7,223 nucleotides of DNA, taken from NCBI GenBank assembly GCA_036651815.1, contig JAVVXB010000050.1, positions 1-7,223 on the forward strand. Direction: 5' to 3'. Origin of the DNA: JAVVXB01 sp036651815. Its GTDB lineage: Bacteria > Bacillota > Clostridia > Christensenellales > CAG-138. The position numbers and the translations under genes were made by a program. This document shows, piece after piece, positions 5,317-7,223 of this stretch; position 1 is the first letter of the stretch, and every line of letters begins with the position of its first letter. The notes below the pieces were generated by a model, which was given only the letters and a program-made list of their open reading frames with translations, was not told where the DNA came from and did not search any database.

Positions 5317-6234
5317 TCAATAGTATGTTGGACGCAGAAATCCCGTCCATGCACCCATGCGCACCGTCTTGCCCGAAACAAAGCTATCGCCACTGCGGTT
5401 CATAAGCTTTGTCAGCTGGCAACCATATGCGCCGCCCATCCATTCCACAGCGTATCCGCCACCCGCATACAGGCCGATATGTCCATTTTTGTGAACCAAA
5501 TCGCCCGGCTGCAATTTTGCACGCGCAATTTGTTTATATCGACTGCTCCCATAAAATCCGTTTGCAGACAGATCAAATCCCCTTTGTACCACACCTGCGT
5601 GTCGCAATAACCCCACCACGCCACCGGAACAATCCGCACCCGTGATGGATGGGTTTCTCGTAACCGCTTGTTCCATCATTTCCTTGCGACCGCCATTGTA
5701 GTACTGTGGTTGCCTCTTTGCGCCGGATGCAATGCGTGCCTTTGTAATCACATTTTGCGAAAGATCTGACAGATACAAATTTCCGCCGCGGATATATAGG
5801 CTGAGCGGATACGCTCTTGGCACCGCCGGATCATAAGCAAACTGTAATGCATCCAGTACCATGCTCCGCCGCGTATCCGTCGTCCCTTCCAGCGCGGTCT
5901 GTATCGTTGTTGCGGCCGCCAATCCAATGTTGTTCGGCAGTAACCGTTGTGGTGCGTTCGGCTCCGGCTGTGGCAGCATGCCCCCATCCGTCCCCTCCAT
6001 AACTTTGGCAATCGTCCGTTCAATTGCGGTCCATGTCGCTGGCCCAACAACTCCATCTTCTATCAGCCCATTCGCCTGTTGAAACGCACGCACTGCAGCA
6101 ACGGTATCCGTACCAAAGCTGTCATTTTTCAATATTGCAAACCGCGGTGCATAGTAACCCAGCAAAAAGAGCTGCTCCTTCATAGCACGCACATCCCCAC
6201 CAGACATACCCCTTTTCATCGTCCTTCGAAACAT
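5317..6234 (-). CDS. Endolysin: peptidoglycan-binding domain plus NlpC/P60 peptidase
   Basis: The chosen start gives 305 residues. Residues about 7-72 form a PG_binding_1 domain (KRGMSGGDVRAMKEQL, then FGTDTVAAVRAFQQANGL and DGVVGPATW). A proline-rich linker follows (87-100). Residues about 120-195 contain a conserved-looking but unassigned part (LYIRGGNLYLSDL, RQPQYYNGGRKEMM). The C-terminal NlpC/P60 domain has the catalytic cysteine in GADCSGG (Cys202), the histidine in GHIGLYAGGG (His252) and a polar residue in VEWMGG (Glu264). Such enzymes cut peptide bonds of the peptidoglycan stem. There is no signal peptide, so release needs the holin. Upstream in-frame ATGs reach 6345, but GAGGAG at 6241-6246 sits six bases before ATG 6234, which also overlaps the stop of the XkdX-like gene (TGATG). 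ATG 6237, three bases from the site, is less likely. Confidence 0.9.
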   Translation of the reverse strand: MFRRTMKRGMSGGDVRAMKEQLFLLGYYAPRFAILKNDSFGTDTVAAVRAFQQANGLIEDGVVGPATWTAIERTIAKVMEGTDGGMLPQPEPNAPQRLLPNNIGLAAATTIQTALEGTTDTRRSMVLDALQFAYDPAVPRAYPLSLYIRGGNLYLSDLSQNVITKARIASGAKRQPQYYNGGRKEMMEQAVTRNPSITGADCSGGVVGLLRHAGVVQRGFDLSANGFYGSSRYKQIARAKLQPGDLVHKNGHIGLYAGGGYAVEWMGGAYGCQLTKLMNRSGDSFVSGKTVRMGAWTGFLRPTYY

Positions 6235-6383
6235 CATACGCTCCTCTGCGTTAGCAATCCGCATAGTTTTGCGTATTCCGCGCTGGTAATGCGATCCCCC
6301 GCCAAGAAGATATCCAACTTTTCCTGCATGGCCGCTGCCACGCATCCGCGCTCAATTGATCGAACCAATACCTTATACAGCAT
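6234..6383 (-). CDS. XkdX-like small phage protein
   Basis: This short gene encodes 49 residues, beginning MLYKVLVRSIERGC with QEKLDIFLAGDRITSAEYAK at 20-39. The pattern of an N-terminal ...IERG..., a central ...KLD.F...G.IT..EY... and a length near 45-50 residues matches XkdX-family proteins. These are encoded just after tail genes and before lysis genes in PBSX-like elements and many Firmicutes phages; their function is unknown. The ATG at 6383 has a G-rich ribosome binding site (GGGGGTGAG, about 6389-6397). The gene overlaps the upstream 97-residue gene by 11 bases, and its TGA stop (6234-6236) overlaps the endolysin start. This double overlap in a late operon, together with the family pattern, makes it a convincing gene despite its size. 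Confidence 0.85.
   Translation of the reverse strand: MLYKVLVRSIERGCVAAAMQEKLDIFLAGDRITSAEYAKLCGLLTQRSV
6241..6246 (-). promoter_or_regulatory. Ribosome binding site that sets the endolysin start
   Basis: GAGGAG on the minus strand lies inside the last codons of the XkdX-like gene, six bases before ATG 6234 and three before ATG 6237. It rules out the far upstream in-frame ATG at 6345, which would overlap the XkdX-like gene almost completely. Confidence 0.8.
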
Positions 6384-6666
6384 TCGTACTCACCCCCATT
6401 TCCAGCAGCACATTCTGGTATTCCAGCTCGATCACCGCCGCATCGAGCTGCGCGATGGTAGCCGATCCATCAAATGCGGTCAACGTTATGTCCACGCAGC
6501 CCGGAAAAGCGGGCAGCCACGGCAGATGGTAGAACCCATCGTTTACCACGATCCCCTGTGCATCCGCTTCCGCACAGTTGATTGCCACGCCGTTGCTTTG
6601 CATCCGCACAAATTGCAGCCGGTCAACTGTCGCAAGAGTTATGCCATTCTTTTGAATTTGGAACAT
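6373..6666 (-). CDS. Small phage protein of unknown function, between structural protein and XkdX-like gene
   Basis: The 97-residue product begins MFQIQKNGITLATVDRLQFV and has QGIVVNDGFYHLPWLP (37-52) in the middle and a helical C-terminal part (IAQLDAAVIELEYQNVLLEM, 71-90). I associate this layout with hypothetical proteins at the same place in clostridial prophages, but I know no function; a small tail or baseplate accessory role is only inferred from position. The open frame extends upstream to 6900, but that part is in another frame of the neighbouring gene. The start at 6666 is set by GGGAG six bases before the ATG and by the stop of the upstream gene at 6684, 17 bases away. It overlaps the XkdX-like gene by 11 bases. 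Confidence 0.8.
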   Translation of the reverse strand: MFQIQKNGITLATVDRLQFVRMQSNGVAINCAEADAQGIVVNDGFYHLPWLPAFPGCVDITLTAFDGSATIAQLDAAVIELEYQNVLLEMGVSTNAV

Positions 6667-6683
6667 GTCCTTCTCCCTTCTTT

Positions 6684-7223
6684 TTAAACGCATAAGCCCA
6701 GTGCAAGGCCGCAAAGACTGTGGGCGCCGTTGTAGGACGAAGCACCTGTCGTTGTTATCACGCAGAAGGATGCGGAATCGCAGCCAGCCGGTGATCGCGT
6801 AAACCAGGTTGCAACTACCCCCGAAACCTTCTTGAGCCGTACTCCGCTGTTGGTGTAGTAGGCATACTGGCTTCCCTCGCCAGCTTTCGAAGCAGGACAC
6901 GTGCCATATAGCTCCACCTCAGCAGCAAGCCAGATCTTGTCCAGCGAGGTGACGATGGAAGCGGATTGATTCCCCGCAGACGCTTTCTTCTGCACCTGTT
7001 TGATGACCGTTTTAAGCGCGTCTGGCATCACGCCAAACAGCGTGGTGTTGCAGGTGTTCCGCATGGCGCATCCATTCCATCCATTGGTGTTACTTACCGT
7101 TGCTTCCAGCTGCCCCGTAGCCTGCAAGCAGTCTTGCATCTGAAAGCTAAACGGAGCGCTTCGAGAACCGTCCGCAATCGGATCGTGATTCATTCCAACC
7201 AGTACAAGCGTGATGGCTTCTCC
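6684..7223 (-). CDS. C-terminal part of a DUF6273-like phage structural protein, cut by the right edge
   Basis: The frame is open from the right edge to TAA 6684-6686 and gives 179 residues without a proper start, so the gene begins outside the window. The Met at 7193 is internal: the ten codons before it read GEAITLVLVG and continue the domain. Features are MNHDPIADGS (11-20), NTNGWNGCAMRNTCNTTL (45-62), VIKQVQKKASAGNQ (73-86), AGEGSQYAYYT (114-124), TWFTRSP (139-145), SASFCVITTTG (150-160) and a GLALGLCV end. This W...RSP...FC.V...G pattern fits DUF6273 domains, which I recall at the C-termini of phage and surface proteins in gut Firmicutes. By position it may be a tail fibre or receptor-binding tip. 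Eight cysteines in 179 residues is unusual for an intracellularly assembled phage protein. Confidence 0.75.
   Translation of the reverse strand, partial: GEAITLVLVGMNHDPIADGSRSAPFSFQMQDCLQATGQLEATVSNTNGWNGCAMRNTCNTTLFGVMPDALKTVIKQVQKKASAGNQSASIVTSLDKIWLAAEVELYGTCPASKAGEGSQYAYYTNSGVRLKKVSGVVATWFTRSPAGCDSASFCVITTTGASSYNGAHSLCGLALGLCV

Larger units (their letters stand above)
4628..7223 (-). mobile_element. Prophage late region: tail/structural protein to lysis cassette (continues beyond the right edge)
   Basis: Six minus-strand genes follow one another with gaps of 29 bases or less, or with overlaps. Their products are of phage late type: DUF6273-like structural protein, small conserved-type protein, XkdX-like protein, endolysin, XhlA-like membrane protein and LLH holin. 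Gene order and sizes fit a temperate phage or phage-tail-like particle of Clostridia. No integrase, repressor or obvious attachment site is in view. Lysis genes often lie at one end of a prophage, so the border is probably at or just left of 4628, beside the host sfp gene. The base composition does not differ visibly from the host side. Confidence 0.85.

Noticed and set aside
4975..5610. Plus-strand open frame of 211 codons opposite the XhlA-like and endolysin genes
   Set aside because: It is a shadow of the minus-strand genes; its histidine-, cysteine- and proline-rich translation is typical of antisense reading.
5947..6687. Plus-strand open frame of 246 codons antisense to the endolysin region
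   Set aside because: It runs opposite four well-supported phage genes, has no ribosome binding site and its translation shows no protein-like pattern.
6684..6870. Possible diversity-generating variable repeat at the 3' end of the DUF6273-like gene
   Set aside because: The coding strand is not enriched in AAC/AAT codons there, and no template repeat or reverse transcriptase gene is seen in the window.

Overview
The window looks like chromosomal DNA of a Gram-positive anaerobe of the Clostridia. Base composition is mixed, about half G+C by eye. The evidence is a cyclic-di-AMP receptor of the DarA type, a teichoic-acid-type CDP-glycerol glycerophosphotransferase, strong AGGAGG-type ribosome binding sites, and a prophage late module of the kind found in clostridial phages. 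No species can be named from the sequence.

Left part (1-4608), chromosomal genes. A gene of unknown function starts near position 123 on the minus strand and runs off the left edge. A gap of about 340 bases without a clear gene follows. It ends in a strong sigma-A-type promoter (TTGACT-N17-TATACT, 396-424) whose -35 box lies in a perfect dyad. This promoter drives a 34-codon leader reading frame (462-566) and then, six bases later and in the same frame, a CDP-glycerol glycerophosphotransferase-like gene (573-1949). The N-terminus of that protein resembles the beginning of a YidC/Oxa1 insertase. After a 0.2-kb gap comes a tight plus-strand set: darA (cyclic-di-AMP receptor), a MATE efflux transporter and an Sfp-type 4'-phosphopantetheinyl transferase. 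The gaps are 19 and 5 bases, and a hairpin terminator overlaps the last stop codon.

Right part (4628-7223), minus strand. This is a compact prophage late region. In transcription order it holds the C-terminal part of a DUF6273-like, cysteine-rich structural protein (cut by the right edge), a 97-residue conserved-type phage protein, a 49-residue XkdX-like protein absent from simple ORF lists, an endolysin (peptidoglycan-binding domain plus NlpC/P60 domain), an XhlA-like small membrane protein and an LLH-family holin. These genes are linked by short gaps or overlaps, each with a good ribosome binding site. The lysis module meets the host sfp gene tail to tail across 42 bases, so the prophage end and its attachment site probably lie at or near that junction.

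Functionally, the first plus-strand gene belongs to cell-envelope polymer synthesis. The second plus-strand unit joins a second-messenger receptor, an exporter and a carrier-protein activator. The minus-strand unit is for virion assembly and host lysis. I saw no CRISPR array, tRNA, rRNA or insertion sequence. The least ordinary features are the YidC-like N-terminus with its in-frame leader ORF, the dyad over the promoter, and the darA-MATE-sfp linkage. None of these is proof of a new system.
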